Shown here piece by piece: positions 28,346 to 37,219 of a stretch of DNA of 64,000 bases. The translations under genes and the position numbers were made by a program. Below the pieces are notes generated by a model that saw only the letters and a program-made list of their open reading frames with translations, was not told the origin of the DNA and did no database searches. Source of the DNA: Pseudocalidococcus sp964653145 (lineage in GTDB: Bacteria; Cyanobacteriota; Cyanobacteriia; Thermosynechococcales; Thermosynechococcaceae). Location: positions 1-64,000 of the forward strand of contig CAZZCG010000020.1 in the NCBI GenBank assembly GCA_964653145.1, read 5' to 3'. Every line of letters begins with the position of its first letter. Position 1 is the first letter of the stretch.

Positions 28346-31029
28346 GTCAAATAAACTATGGGCTAGAGGAATTTACCGCCTTATTTCCCTTTTCACTCGA
28401 TGACTTTCAACTCCAGGCCATGGAGGCGTTAAACAAAAGCTGCTCCGTGGTGGTCTGTGCGCCAACAGGTTCAGGTAAAACCTTGGTGGGGGAATACGCA
28501 ATTCATCGGGCTTTGGCACGGCAACGACGGGTGTTTTATACGACGCCACTAAAAGCGCTGTCTAATCAAAAGCTCCGGGATTTTCGCGAGCAGTTTGGGC
28601 AAGAGCAGGTGGGCTTGTTAACAGGGGATGTTTCAATTAACCGGGATGCTCCAATCTTGGTTATGACCACTGAGATTTTTCGGAATATGCTCTATGGAAC
28701 ACCCATTGGCGAGGTGGGGACTTCCTTGGCGGGGGTGGAGGCGGTGGTTTTGGATGAATGCCACTACATGAACGATCGGCAGCGGGGGACGGTTTGGGAA
28801 GAGTCAATCATTTACTGTCCCAAAGAAATTCAGTTAGTAGCCCTATCCGCCACGATTGCCAACGGAGAGCAGTTATCAGACTGGATTGGTACAGTACATG
28901 GGCCCACGCGACTGATTTATTCCGATTGGCGACCCATTCCCCTCCAATTTTACTATTGTCAAGGTAAAGGGCTTTTTCCCCTGCTGAATGCTGAGAAAAC
29001 CCATATTAACCCACGGCTGTTGCGCTCTAGCCAACCCCCAGCCCGAGGCCGGAAACGGGGCGAATTTTTAAACTTGGGGTACGTCGTCAATCAGCTAGCC
29101 CAACGGCAAATGCTGCCAGCGATTTACTTTATTTTTAGTCGACGCGGCTGTGACCAGGCCCTGCAACAGATGGGAGGGGTGAATCTGCTCAATCCTGAAG
29201 AATCCCAGGCCCTGAGTCAAATTTTGGATGAGTTTTTGGCCCGTCATGGCGCGGTTGTACCCAAAGATCATGTGGCACCCCTCCGTCAAGGAATTGCCGC
29301 CCACCATGCTGGCGTTTTACCCCTCTGGAAGACCCTCATTGAAGAACTTTTTCAGCAGGGGTTGATTAAGGTGGTTTTTGCCACAGAAACCCTCGCTGCT
29401 GGGATCAATATGCCCGCCCGCACGACAGTTTTATCATCGTTATCTAAACGCACCGATTCGGGGCATCGGTTATTAACAGCCTCGGAGTTTTTGCAGATTT
29501 CCGGACGGGCCGGGCGACGAGGCATGGACGAAATTGGCCATGTGGTAACCCTACAAACCCCCTTTGAAGGGGCCAGAGAAGCGGCCTATTTTGCCACTGT
29601 TGGCCCGGATCCCTTGGTTAGCCAGTTTACTCCTAGTTACGGCATGGTTTTAAACCTGTTGCAGCGACACACCCTTGAGGAAGCTAAAGACCTGATTGAA
29701 CGCAGCTTTGGCCAGTACTTAGCCACCCTGCACCTTGCCCCCCAACGCCAGGCCATTGCGACCCTCGAAGCTGAGCTTGAAGAGATTAACCGCCGGCTCG
29801 ATCCCGCCGATCCCCAGGCCCTGAGCCGGTATCAAAAACTTCGGGAACGGCTACGGCAAGAGCAACGGCTCCTGAAAACTCTGCAGCACCAGGCCGAAGC
29901 CATGGCCCATGAACAGCGCGTTCCTCAACTCCTAGCTGCCCCAACCGGAACATTGATTTGCTTGGATACCCATGACCTCCATCCCAAACCCGACACTCCC
30001 TATTTGACAGCGATTCTCTGTGCTAAGGTACCAGGCCCCGGCCAATTTCCCTTGCTGGGATGCTGGGGAGCCAATAATCGGTTCTATGTGGTGGCATTGG
30101 AGCAGGTAAAACAGGTTGGGGAACTGGCTAAAATTGCCCCCCCAGCTTGGACAGAACCCATTGCCCCGAAACGCGGCTACTCTTGGCCTGGGCCTGAGGC
30201 TTGGGATACGTTTGCCGCAACATTACCAACACTCACCCCTGCCATCGCTCCAGAGGTTACAGCCCAGGTCGAGAAAATTAGCAAGCTTGAAGCCGAAATG
30301 TTGACCTTACCGGTGGGGGCAAATCCCGGAACTGCCCTACGATTGCGGCGACGGCGGGAAAAACTCTGGACAGAATTGGTGGATCGCCAGGAGAAACTGA
30401 GTTTGCAATCCCACCCCCACTGGGAAGACTTTTTGAGTTTGATTGCGATTCTGCAGGAGTTTGGGGGCCTGGAGGATTTAAAAGCAACCTCCCTAGGAGA
30501 ATTAGCAGCAGCCTTACGGGGTGAAAACGAACTTTGGCTGGGTCTGGCCATGGCCTCTGGGGTCTTGGATGAGCTTCCTCCCCAACAACTGGCCGCGGCC
30601 TGTGCAGCATTGGTCACGGAAACCCCGCGCCCAGATAGTTGGACTGAATATGCAGTCTCTCCGGCTGTGGAGGAAGCACTTGGGGGGTTACGTTCAATGC
30701 GGCGGCAACTGTTCCAGGCCCAGAGACGCAAACGAGTTATCTTTCCCATCTGGCTGGAGTGGGGTTTAGCTGGCCTGGTAGAGCAGTGGGCCTTGGGAGT
30801 CGATTGGGCCGTTCTCTGTCTAGCCACTAACCTAGATCAAGGCGATTTAGTGCGGTTATTGCGGCGAACCCTAGATTTACTGTCTCAGATTCCCCATGCA
30901 CCCCATGTCAACCCAAAACTCCTCAAAAGTGCCAACCAGGCCCGGCAACTATTAGATCGATTCCCAGTCAATGACCTGTTATTGGCAGAAGAAGAGGCAG
31001 AAGCTCTTGAGCAAGAGATCTTGGGATGA
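28342..31029 (+). CDS. Ski2/Mtr4-like DEAD/DEAH-box RNA helicase
   Basis: An 895-residue superfamily 2 helicase: Walker A APTGSGKT (residues 40-47), DECH box in VLDECHYMND near 135, SAT motif in ALSATIANG, and motif VI QISGRAGRRGMDE near 385. These are followed by a long helical C-terminal part including a coiled coil (about 470-530) and a DSHCT-like end, as in the Ski2/Mtr4/Dob1 group. It probably unwinds structured RNA for processing or decay. The ATG overlaps the CheA stop (ATGA at 28342-28345), so it is translated as the last gene of the chemotaxis operon, an unexpected partner for signalling genes. Confidence 0.92.
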   Translation: MSQINYGLEEFTALFPFSLDDFQLQAMEALNKSCSVVVCAPTGSGKTLVGEYAIHRALARQRRVFYTTPLKALSNQKLRDFREQFGQEQVGLLTGDVSINRDAPILVMTTEIFRNMLYGTPIGEVGTSLAGVEAVVLDECHYMNDRQRGTVWEESIIYCPKEIQLVALSATIANGEQLSDWIGTVHGPTRLIYSDWRPIPLQFYYCQGKGLFPLLNAEKTHINPRLLRSSQPPARGRKRGEFLNLGYVVNQLAQRQMLPAIYFIFSRRGCDQALQQMGGVNLLNPEESQALSQILDEFLARHGAVVPKDHVAPLRQGIAAHHAGVLPLWKTLIEELFQQGLIKVVFATETLAAGINMPARTTVLSSLSKRTDSGHRLLTASEFLQISGRAGRRGMDEIGHVVTLQTPFEGAREAAYFATVGPDPLVSQFTPSYGMVLNLLQRHTLEEAKDLIERSFGQYLATLHLAPQRQAIATLEAELEEINRRLDPADPQALSRYQKLRERLRQEQRLLKTLQHQAEAMAHEQRVPQLLAAPTGTLICLDTHDLHPKPDTPYLTAILCAKVPGPGQFPLLGCWGANNRFYVVALEQVKQVGELAKIAPPAWTEPIAPKRGYSWPGPEAWDTFAATLPTLTPAIAPEVTAQVEKISKLEAEMLTLPVGANPGTALRLRRRREKLWTELVDRQEKLSLQSHPHWEDFLSLIAILQEFGGLEDLKATSLGELAAALRGENELWLGLAMASGVLDELPPQQLAAACAALVTETPRPDSWTEYAVSPAVEEALGGLRSMRRQLFQAQRRKRVIFPIWLEWGLAGLVEQWALGVDWAVLCLATNLDQGDLVRLLRRTLDLLSQIPHAPHVNPKLLKSANQARQLLDRFPVNDLLLAEEEAEALEQEILG

Positions 31030-31182
31030 GTTATGGTCACCTCGGCAAACATGAGGTATTCAGAAGAAAAACAACCAAGCTGCTCATATTCCTATCGGTG
31101 AACCTTGCCACAGTAAGCCCAGGCCATAGGTGACTGATAAACCCACGGTTGATCAATAGCAGCAGGGGGTAAGGACTAGTTA

Positions 31183-31806
31183 TTAACTACAGCTATTTGC
31201 TGGAACGTAAACAAAAGAATTGAAGCGTCCATTTTCAGTCACAACAGAGATGCAAAAGTTTGTCTTAGTTTCACGCCAATAGGCATAGGCGCCGTTACCA
31301 GAACTGGACGCACTCTTAGCAAATGTATAGCCCCGTTGAATCAGGGTATTTTCAGCTTGGCCAGCTTTAGCCCCGACTAAATCATGAAGAGCAGAAACAG
31401 GTGTCCCGACCTCTGGTGTCGAAGCAGAAACAACGGTGGAAGAGCCTCCATTTTGCCCAAAGGGAGTCGCATCCCAATAGACAAAGATAGATTCAGTGGC
31501 CATACGATAAATTTGCCCTCGATCTCCTAAGCCAGATTGACGATAGGCTGCACGACCGTTTTGATCCTTATAGTTTCCTGGATCACTGCCCACCAGAGTT
31601 AGTTCATAGCGCGTACCATTACTGAGTTGAATGCTAACAAATCCTTGTCGTTGAGAAAAGTTGCACAAACCGGATGATTTGGCCTGGTCTTCTCCTTTCG
31701 AAAAAACATCACAACGGGCTTGAACTGTATCGGCTTTCGCACCCAGGGCAAAACCAGTTGAGGCAATAATCAGAAGCACAGACAGAAAAATGTTATTAGG
31801 TTTCAT
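31183..31806 (-). CDS. Secreted protein of unknown function
   Basis: A 207-residue protein with a clear signal peptide (about 1-25, MKPNNIFLSVLLIIASTGFALGA...). The mature part has two regions. Residues 26-120 are a beta-rich domain with two Cys (ARCDVF, GLCNF). Residues 135-207 are a C-terminal domain starting DLVGAKAGQAENTLIQRGYTF and ending with YWRETKTNFCISVVTENGRF, which resembles small domains found after PASTA-like or lectin-like secreted proteins. I cannot name a family with confidence. It is a single gene on the reverse strand at the edge of an AT-rich zone. Confidence 0.8.
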   Translation of the reverse strand: MKPNNIFLSVLLIIASTGFALGAKADTVQARCDVFSKGEDQAKSSGLCNFSQRQGFVSIQLSNGTRYELTLVGSDPGNYKDQNGRAAYRQSGLGDRGQIYRMATESIFVYWDATPFGQNGGSSTVVSASTPEVGTPVSALHDLVGAKAGQAENTLIQRGYTFAKSASSSGNGAYAYWRETKTNFCISVVTENGRFNSFVYVPANSCS

Positions 31807-32315
31807 AAAGACTTGTTTATAGTATTGAAGTAACGTAGGAGCAAGCTCTCATCGACTTGTGCTGTAATACTGAATCAGATCAATTCACTAATCCTGAATC
31901 CCAAATCGATAGCTCAATGGCCTAGTAAATCTCAGCTATATACAACAACGTTGTGGAATCTACTTATTGTGAGCGATGGCCCACACCTTAAGGCAGCAAT
32001 CCAAACTGCAAAAGCATTTCTTGTCGCTCGAATGAATCAGTCGGGAACAGAAAGGTCTGGATTACTACAGGCGAAATCCTATCATGAAAGAGCGGGGTGG
32101 GGTTGATTGAAACATTATTCTTACAAATGCTTATTCTAAAGTGACACCTTGAGCGAGTCCCCGGCAACTCTCTTAAGCTTCTCATATATCAAAGGATGAG
32201 TGTGTCAATTATGTAAAGCAACGAATAAGCCTATTAAATCCGGTAGAAAATCGAGACACTTTTTTCCATAATCAAAAGGTATTGACCATGCCAAAGCATC
32301 ATGAAGGAATATATT
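31807..32315. other. AT-rich intergenic stretch
   Basis: About 500 bp with lower GC than its surroundings. The forward frame from 31834 to 32099 has no stop for 88 codons but lacks a good start codon or ribosome site until ATG 32032, and I do not recognise the product. I see no RNA gene or repeat. It is probably decayed or spacer DNA. Confidence 0.45.
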
Positions 32316-32776
32316 TCATATTTTTGCGGCTTCTTTCGTGAAGGTGGAAACGTCAGCAAAGTCAATCCTCTCACACCTGAAAACCTTTGCTATTGCCTTA
32401 TCCCATTTGTCCTTAGTCAGAACGAAAAATAGATTATCAAATTTCTGATGAGTCATTTTATGATCATCAATTAACTTATCAATGATCTTCTTGGGTAATT
32501 CGTTAGCCATCATGTTTTGTAATAGGAAATCATTAATCAATGCTTCACGCAAAGTACAGAAAAAATCAGGACATTAATATTCATAACTTTTGGACAATGT
32601 TCATCTGTTATAGCAGTAGTTGAATAGTAAACTTCTTGAAGTAAATCAACTAAGGTAGTTCTATTACTGTAGAAAGCTAAGCGTCCTGCTTGACTGGACA
32701 AACAACAAATTTGACATTTTACGCCACAACGCCTGTTTCAATCACGATCTATGAAGCTGCAGTGTTGACATATCAA
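32316..32776 (-). pseudogene. Decayed gene for a Cys-motif protein (unknown family)
   Basis: Two adjacent reverse-strand frames together read like one protein of about 150 residues. The first frame, from 32776, begins ICQHCSFIDRD, is broken by TGA at 32738-32740, and goes on with CGVKCQICCLSSQAGRLAFY and DLLQEVYYSTTAITDEHCPK. The reading then moves to the second frame near 32550, which continues REALINDFLLQNMMANELPK and ends with FADVSTFTKEAAKI at the stop 32318-32316. The CxxC pairs suggest an N-terminal zinc-ribbon-like part. One stop codon and one frameshift mean it is most likely inactive. The second part alone could still give a 65-residue protein from ATG 32513. The reconstruction is inference. 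Confidence 0.4.
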
Positions 32777-33231
32777 AAATCACATGTCTCAAAGTTTCAT
32801 TTATAGCCCTGTTTCTGATGATTAATCTTTGTCTCAGGTTAATCCTCGATGGGCTCTGAAGAGAAGAGCTAAAAACTTAAGTTTCTTCGACACTGATCAT
32901 GGCCTAGTTTCTTCTAGCCCCCACTCCGGATTAAAAGAACCAGTCCCCTTTTCCCTCATCCCAACCACCCGACATCTAAGGCAAAGCCCGACGGACGTCA
33001 TCATCAATCCAAAAATTCACATCACTGTTTAACTAGCCCTCTGACCGCTCACACCCTCAGATAGAAATCGCCCCCAGTTCCCCTCACCGTGGCTAAAATT
33101 TCTTCTCACTTGGCCTGGAGTCTTGAGAGCATAGCCATCGGACTAAAATCTACACCTCATTGCAACTTTCCAGGCCTGGGATAAACAGTATCAGCCGCTG
33201 AAAACTTTGTTGAATAAGGGTTTTAATTCTA
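32777..33231. other. Intergenic stretch before tRNA-Pro
   Basis: About 450 bp with no gene, repeat array or hairpin-plus-T-run that I can support. It separates the decayed gene from tRNA-Pro; a promoter for csaB must lie on the far side of the tRNA. Confidence 0.5.
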
Positions 33232-33305
33232 TCGGAGCGGCGGGATTTGAACCCACGACCCCCACTACCCCAAAGTGGTACGCTACCAAGCTGCGCTACG
33301 CCCCG
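33232..33305 (-). tRNA. tRNA-Pro (anticodon GGG)
   Basis: The reverse strand folds as a full cloverleaf. The acceptor 5' strand CGGGGCG (33305 to 33299) pairs with CGCTCCG, with one G-T pair. The D arm contains AGCTTGGTA. The anticodon arm is CCACT-TTGGGGT-AGTGG, with anticodon GGG. The variable loop has five bases, and the T arm is GTGGG-TTCGAAT-CCCGC. The discriminator base is A and CCA is not encoded, as usual in cyanobacteria. Confidence 0.97.
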
Positions 33306-33417
33306 TGATTCCGTTTTATAAATATATCACTCAACGGGATAGTCACACCCAGGCCAGGGAGAAGCCAGGAGTCTGACATCTGATATAGTGCCGAAGTTGC
33401 TCTTAGGAGTTCAGTGG

Positions 33418-34461
33418 GTGTCCAAGGTTGTCCTGTGTGGCTATTACGGATTTGGCAATGGTGGGGATGAAGCCCTCTTAGCTGTTTTATTGCAACTGTT
33501 ACCCGCCAATGTTCAACCGATTGTCTTATCGGCCAATCCTGCCTCAACCCAGGCCCTCCATGGAGTTCAAAGCATAGACCGCCGCAAGCTTAGTCAGGTT
33601 TTACGGGTGATTAAAGAAGCGGACGGATTTATCTGGGGTGGCGGAAGTTTAATGCAGGATGTCACCAGTGTGGCCAGTCCGGTCTATTACGGCGGGTTGA
33701 TGGGGTGGGCAATGCTGTGGGGACTGAAAACCGTGGCCTGGGCTCAGGGAATTGGGCCCTTAAAACATTCCTGGAGCCGTTGGTTTACCGCTGGGCTTTT
33801 ACGGCATTGTTCTCAGGTCACCGTCCGAGATCCTCAGTCTGGCTCCTGGTTAGAAAAACGAAATATCCGCTTTTGCCAGGCCCCAGATCCAGTTTGGCTC
33901 TTAAGGGCTGAGCCTAGCCAGGAAATTTCCCAATTGCCCCCTAACTGTGTGGCCATTGCCCTACGCCCCCATGCATCCTTAACTCCAGTCGGATTCAGGC
34001 AGATATCAGAGGCTTTACTGGCCTTTCAAGAGGCAACCCAAAGTTTCATTCTTCTTGTTCCTTTCCAAAAATCAAAGGACTGGTCAATGGCCGCCCAGCT
34101 CCAGGCCCAGTTCCCGCAAACAAGTCGAATCATCGAACTGGAAAACCCAAGGCAGCTTAAGGGGCTCTTTAGTGCAGTCAAGATGACGATTGGGATGCGA
34201 CTCCATGCTTTGATTATGTCCGCCGCCGCCGGTTCCAAATGTTTTGCCCTCAGCTACGACCCTAAAGTCGCGATACTAGCCCAGGAATATCACTTCCCCT
34301 ATTGGCAACTACCCGAACTACCCAAATCCGTTGCGGAAACTACCCAGGCCTGGATTGAGGTCTATGACCATGGCCAAAGTCTCAGCCCTGAACAACTCAA
34401 GGAGATCCGCCAGTCTGTGGGTCAGCATCAACAGGCCCTAGGGATTTTCAAGGCATCCTGA
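33418..34461 (+). CDS. csaB: Polysaccharide pyruvyl transferase CsaB
   Basis: Transfers pyruvate from PEP to a cell-wall-linked polysaccharide; in bacteria this ketal anchors S-layer-type SLH proteins. The sequence has LCGYYGFGNGGDEALL at the N-terminus, FIWGGGSLMQDVTS, TVAWAQGIGPL and the C-terminal TIGMRLHALIMSAAAG block, all typical of CsaB. GTG 33418 is chosen because TAGGAG lies about 11 nt upstream and the protein then starts at VVLCGYYG; an in-frame GTG at 33388 is possible. Length is 347 residues. It is a single gene, 112 bp from the divergent tRNA-Pro. Confidence 0.93.
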   Translation: MSKVVLCGYYGFGNGGDEALLAVLLQLLPANVQPIVLSANPASTQALHGVQSIDRRKLSQVLRVIKEADGFIWGGGSLMQDVTSVASPVYYGGLMGWAMLWGLKTVAWAQGIGPLKHSWSRWFTAGLLRHCSQVTVRDPQSGSWLEKRNIRFCQAPDPVWLLRAEPSQEISQLPPNCVAIALRPHASLTPVGFRQISEALLAFQEATQSFILLVPFQKSKDWSMAAQLQAQFPQTSRIIELENPRQLKGLFSAVKMTIGMRLHALIMSAAAGSKCFALSYDPKVAILAQEYHFPYWQLPELPKSVAETTQAWIEVYDHGQSLSPEQLKEIRQSVGQHQQALGIFKAS

Positions 34462-34507
34462 AGACTATCGAGCGAACACGGAGCAACGGGCTAGAGAGTA
34501 AAACGGG

Positions 34508-35758
34508 TTAGGGAGTAATGGTTGCAGGACTACTATCACTGGGTTTGCTCTGGCTTTGTAGGGCAGTTTGGGCCAAATTTAATAACTGCAAACTCGGGGG
34601 AAACTGCTTACTTTTTTTAAGTTGTGCAAGGTCAGGGGTAGCCATTGGCCAGTTAAGGGATTTGCCCAAGGCCTGGAGAACATCGCCGCGATCCACCACT
34701 CCCACCACTGCCCCCGCCGGAGAAAGAACTGTCAGGTAGGCTAGGGCAAATTTTTCGATTTGGATAATAATTTCAGCCAAGCTCGTGGATTCGATACAGG
34801 TAGGAATTTGCGGGAGTGGGGTGGTCAGGGCCATGACCGTTGCTTGATCCCATTGGCTCCGTTCAATTGTGTTGAGTAAATTTGGCGAAACCTGTCCCCG
34901 GTAGCGGCCATTACTCGCAGCAAAAAAAGCTGTTGGTTGTTCATCCGCCAGTAATAAATAGCGTTCGGCAAACTCCCGCAGACTGAGGTCGGCATCAATC
35001 ACCCGAAAATCCCGACTAAGGGTCTGGTCAGCCGTGATCGTCAGCAGGGCCTCTTGAATATTGCTCAGGCGGTCGTAGAGGGCAGCATTACGAATTCCAA
35101 ACCAACCCAAAAGCGCCAACCAAAGCCCATTACCCACCCCCAGCAGAGCTAGAGAAGCAGTTCCCAAAATGATCGCTGACCAGCCTAAAATTTGTCCACT
35201 GCGGGCTGCCCAGTGCACTCCTTTGAAGCGATTACCAGTTAGTTTCCAAACCGTAGCTTTGAGAACTTGCCCCCCATCCAACGGCAGGCCAGGCAAGAGG
35301 TTAAATAGCGCCAGAACCAGGTTAATCCGGGCTAAGTTACTGGCTAAGACCTGCCCAGGGGTATCTGCGGCAAAAAGAACAGTCAATCCCGCCAACAGCC
35401 CAGCCAGAGCCAGACTCACTGCTGGGCCAGCAATGGCCACTTGAAAGGCCTGACCAGGGCTTGCAGATTCCCGTTCAATGGACGCAATGCCACCGAATAA
35501 AAATAGAGTAATCCGGTTAACTTGAATTCCCTGGGCCTGGGCAACCAAGCTATGGCCAAGCTCGTGGAGAAGGACCGAGGCAAACAGTAAAACCGCCATG
35601 GCAAAGCCCACTCCCCAGGCCCAAATCCCCCAGTTGGGATAAACTTGTTGCCAATCTGAGCCGTTCAGCACCGTGAACAAAGCTACAACGACAAACCAAG
35701 AGACATCTAAAAAGAGCGGAATCCCAAACAACTGTCCGACTTGCCAACTTTTGCCCAT
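34508..35758 (-). CDS. Site-2-protease-type M50 metalloprotease with CBS region
   Basis: An intramembrane zinc protease of 416 residues. The N-terminal membrane part (about 1-240) carries HELGH (65-69) and NLLPGLPLDGG (about 153-163), the two zinc and active-site motifs of the family. The C-terminal soluble part (about 245-390) looks like a CBS-domain pair. Such enzymes cut membrane-bound regulators; no substrate gene is adjacent. ATG 35758 is chosen over the in-frame GTG at 35767 because AGGGTGAG lies about 6 nt before it. Three reverse-strand genes for sugar phosphates lie beyond the 321-bp gap upstream. Confidence 0.92.
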   Translation of the reverse strand: MGKSWQVGQLFGIPLFLDVSWFVVVALFTVLNGSDWQQVYPNWGIWAWGVGFAMAVLLFASVLLHELGHSLVAQAQGIQVNRITLFLFGGIASIERESASPGQAFQVAIAGPAVSLALAGLLAGLTVLFAADTPGQVLASNLARINLVLALFNLLPGLPLDGGQVLKATVWKLTGNRFKGVHWAARSGQILGWSAIILGTASLALLGVGNGLWLALLGWFGIRNAALYDRLSNIQEALLTITADQTLSRDFRVIDADLSLREFAERYLLLADEQPTAFFAASNGRYRGQVSPNLLNTIERSQWDQATVMALTTPLPQIPTCIESTSLAEIIIQIEKFALAYLTVLSPAGAVVGVVDRGDVLQALGKSLNWPMATPDLAQLKKSKQFPPSLQLLNLAQTALQSQSKPSDSSPATITP

Positions 35759-36079
35759 TGGACTCACCCTGGGTTAGTGTTCCGACAACAAAATCCTTTA
35801 TTGCCTCTCTCATAGTTTACCGAACCGGACTTGACCGTATCGAAGGCGGTTTTCCCCCTTGACGAGGGGTTTGGGTAGGGCATATGGATTATATTTTCTA
35901 ATCTAAAAAAGCAACGTGATTGCCTCTGTCATAACTGGGACGTTCAGACTCAATGCCCCTAGAGGTTTCAATATTCCTCGGCTACTGACCCAATGCATCG
36001 CACTTTAACGTTTGGAAATCGTTTGGACAAATTGGCGTTGACTGTTGATAATCCCACTGAAGGTGCTAGTTGAAAAATC
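35759..36079. other. Intergenic region between protease and phosphatase genes
   Basis: 321 bp that should contain the promoter of the protease gene (reverse strand). The part around 35880-35915 is AT-rich. A 26-codon ATG frame at 35993 has no ribosome site and I do not call it. No RNA gene seen. Confidence 0.5.
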
Positions 36080-36718
36080 TTAAGTACCCGGTAAATGCCG
36101 TAATTCAGGACTTAAGTGGGAGCGATCCCCCAATTTCAGCAACAGGGGCCCGTGATCACCGTACTCAATGACACTGACGGACGCAACTGGAGCCGCAATT
36201 CGATCACGAAACCGACCCACATCAATGCCAAGCAGACCACAGAGCATAATCCGAATCGTCGCTTTGTGGGAGACGATCAAAATGTTGCCAGTGGCGTAGG
36301 TTTGTTCAATTTCAGTCAGAACTTGGCTACTGCGATAGGCAATATCCACTCCCCGCTCGCCTTTAGTGGGGGCATGCCAACCCGGATCCGCCAGCCAACT
36401 GACATAGTCATCATGAAAGCGGACATTCACTTCCGGTGGGGCTAAACCTTCCCAATCGCCGTAGTAAATTTCTTTGAGCCCGTCCCGGAGGATAAGAGGT
36501 TGATTAAGGGCCTGGCAAAGGGGGTTAGCTGTGGCCTGGGTGCGCTTCATGGGGCTTGCATAAATGGCAGTCCAGGCCTGGGTTCGATAGCAGTCTGCAA
36601 AGGCCGCAGCCATCGCTTCTCCTTCAGGGGTTAAATCTGGATCTAGGGCACCACAGAAGGCATTGGCCCGACTGTAGGGGGTTTGGCCATGGCGGAGAAA
36701 GTACAGCTTCAGAGGCAT
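36080..36718 (-). CDS. Histidine phosphatase family protein (phosphoglycerate-mutase-like)
   Basis: A 212-residue enzyme of the acid-phosphatase/cofactor-dependent PGM superfamily. The phospho-His is in FLRHGQTPYSR (residues 8-10), with YASPMKRTQATA and the second His in IVSHKATIRIM. Substrates in this family range from phosphoglycerate and phosphosugars to alpha-ribazole phosphate, and the sequence does not decide. The start of this gene is 3 bp from the stop of the next upstream reverse-strand gene, so the two are translated together. Confidence 0.9.
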   Translation of the reverse strand: MPLKLYFLRHGQTPYSRANAFCGALDPDLTPEGEAMAAAFADCYRTQAWTAIYASPMKRTQATANPLCQALNQPLILRDGLKEIYYGDWEGLAPPEVNVRFHDDYVSWLADPGWHAPTKGERGVDIAYRSSQVLTEIEQTYATGNILIVSHKATIRIMLCGLLGIDVGRFRDRIAAPVASVSVIEYGDHGPLLLKLGDRSHLSPELRHLPGT

Positions 36719-36721
36719 AGA

Positions 36722-37162
36722 TTACCGTCCCAACATTGGTGTGAGCCAAGCCAAAAGTTGCGGTTCAAAGAGTTCCACCAGAGTGGCGCTTAAGACAAAG
36801 CTAGACAAAATCGTTAAGCCAAAATAAACCCGTTGCCAGAGTCGGAGTCCCTGATCTTTAAAGGCAGTGAGGGCAACCTGATGTGCCGGCTCTCGAATAA
36901 CAGGACCGGGTGACCGTTGAGGGGTGGTCTGGACTTGCAGAGCGGCAACAGCGATCCGGATCCGGTTAGTTTCCCTTTGGGTTTCAGCCTGGAGTTGCTG
37001 GAGTTTGGTTTGAAATTCCCTCAACCCGGCCTGGAAATCTTGGCTCTCGCGGCTAAATTGTTTTAAGTCTGCCCCCAGAGATTTTGAACAGAGCAGGGAG
37101 TCCGAGGCCCCTAGATAGCGGGGAATCGGTTCTTGAGGTGGTTGAGGTTTGATCATAGTCAT
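36722..37162 (-). CDS. Coiled-coil protein with C-terminal membrane segment, unknown
   Basis: A 146-residue protein I do not recognise. Residues about 25-70 are a helical, Gln/Glu-rich coiled coil (FQTKLQQLQAETQRETNRIR), followed by a short Pro-rich linker and one membrane segment (about 108-140, VYFGLTILSSFVLSATLVEL). The topology suggests a tail-anchored membrane protein with a cytoplasmic coiled coil. It lies between pgm (57 bp away) and the histidine-phosphatase gene (3 bp away) on the same strand. Confidence 0.75.
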   Translation of the reverse strand: MTMIKPQPPQEPIPRYLGASDSLLCSKSLGADLKQFSRESQDFQAGLREFQTKLQQLQAETQRETNRIRIAVAALQVQTTPQRSPGPVIREPAHQVALTAFKDQGLRLWQRVYFGLTILSSFVLSATLVELFEPQLLAWLTPMLGR

Positions 37163-37219
37163 TACCAGGCCCAGCCTTAGGTCACAAATTTTGCAGGCTT
37201 ACCGTAGTCCCAGAGTAGC

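Noticed and set aside
31834..32099. Open forward frame of 88 codons in the AT-rich gap
   Set aside because: There is no start codon near its beginning, no ribosome site and no recognisable product.
35993..36073. 26-codon ATG frame between the protease and phosphatase genes
   Set aside because: No ribosome site and too short to support.
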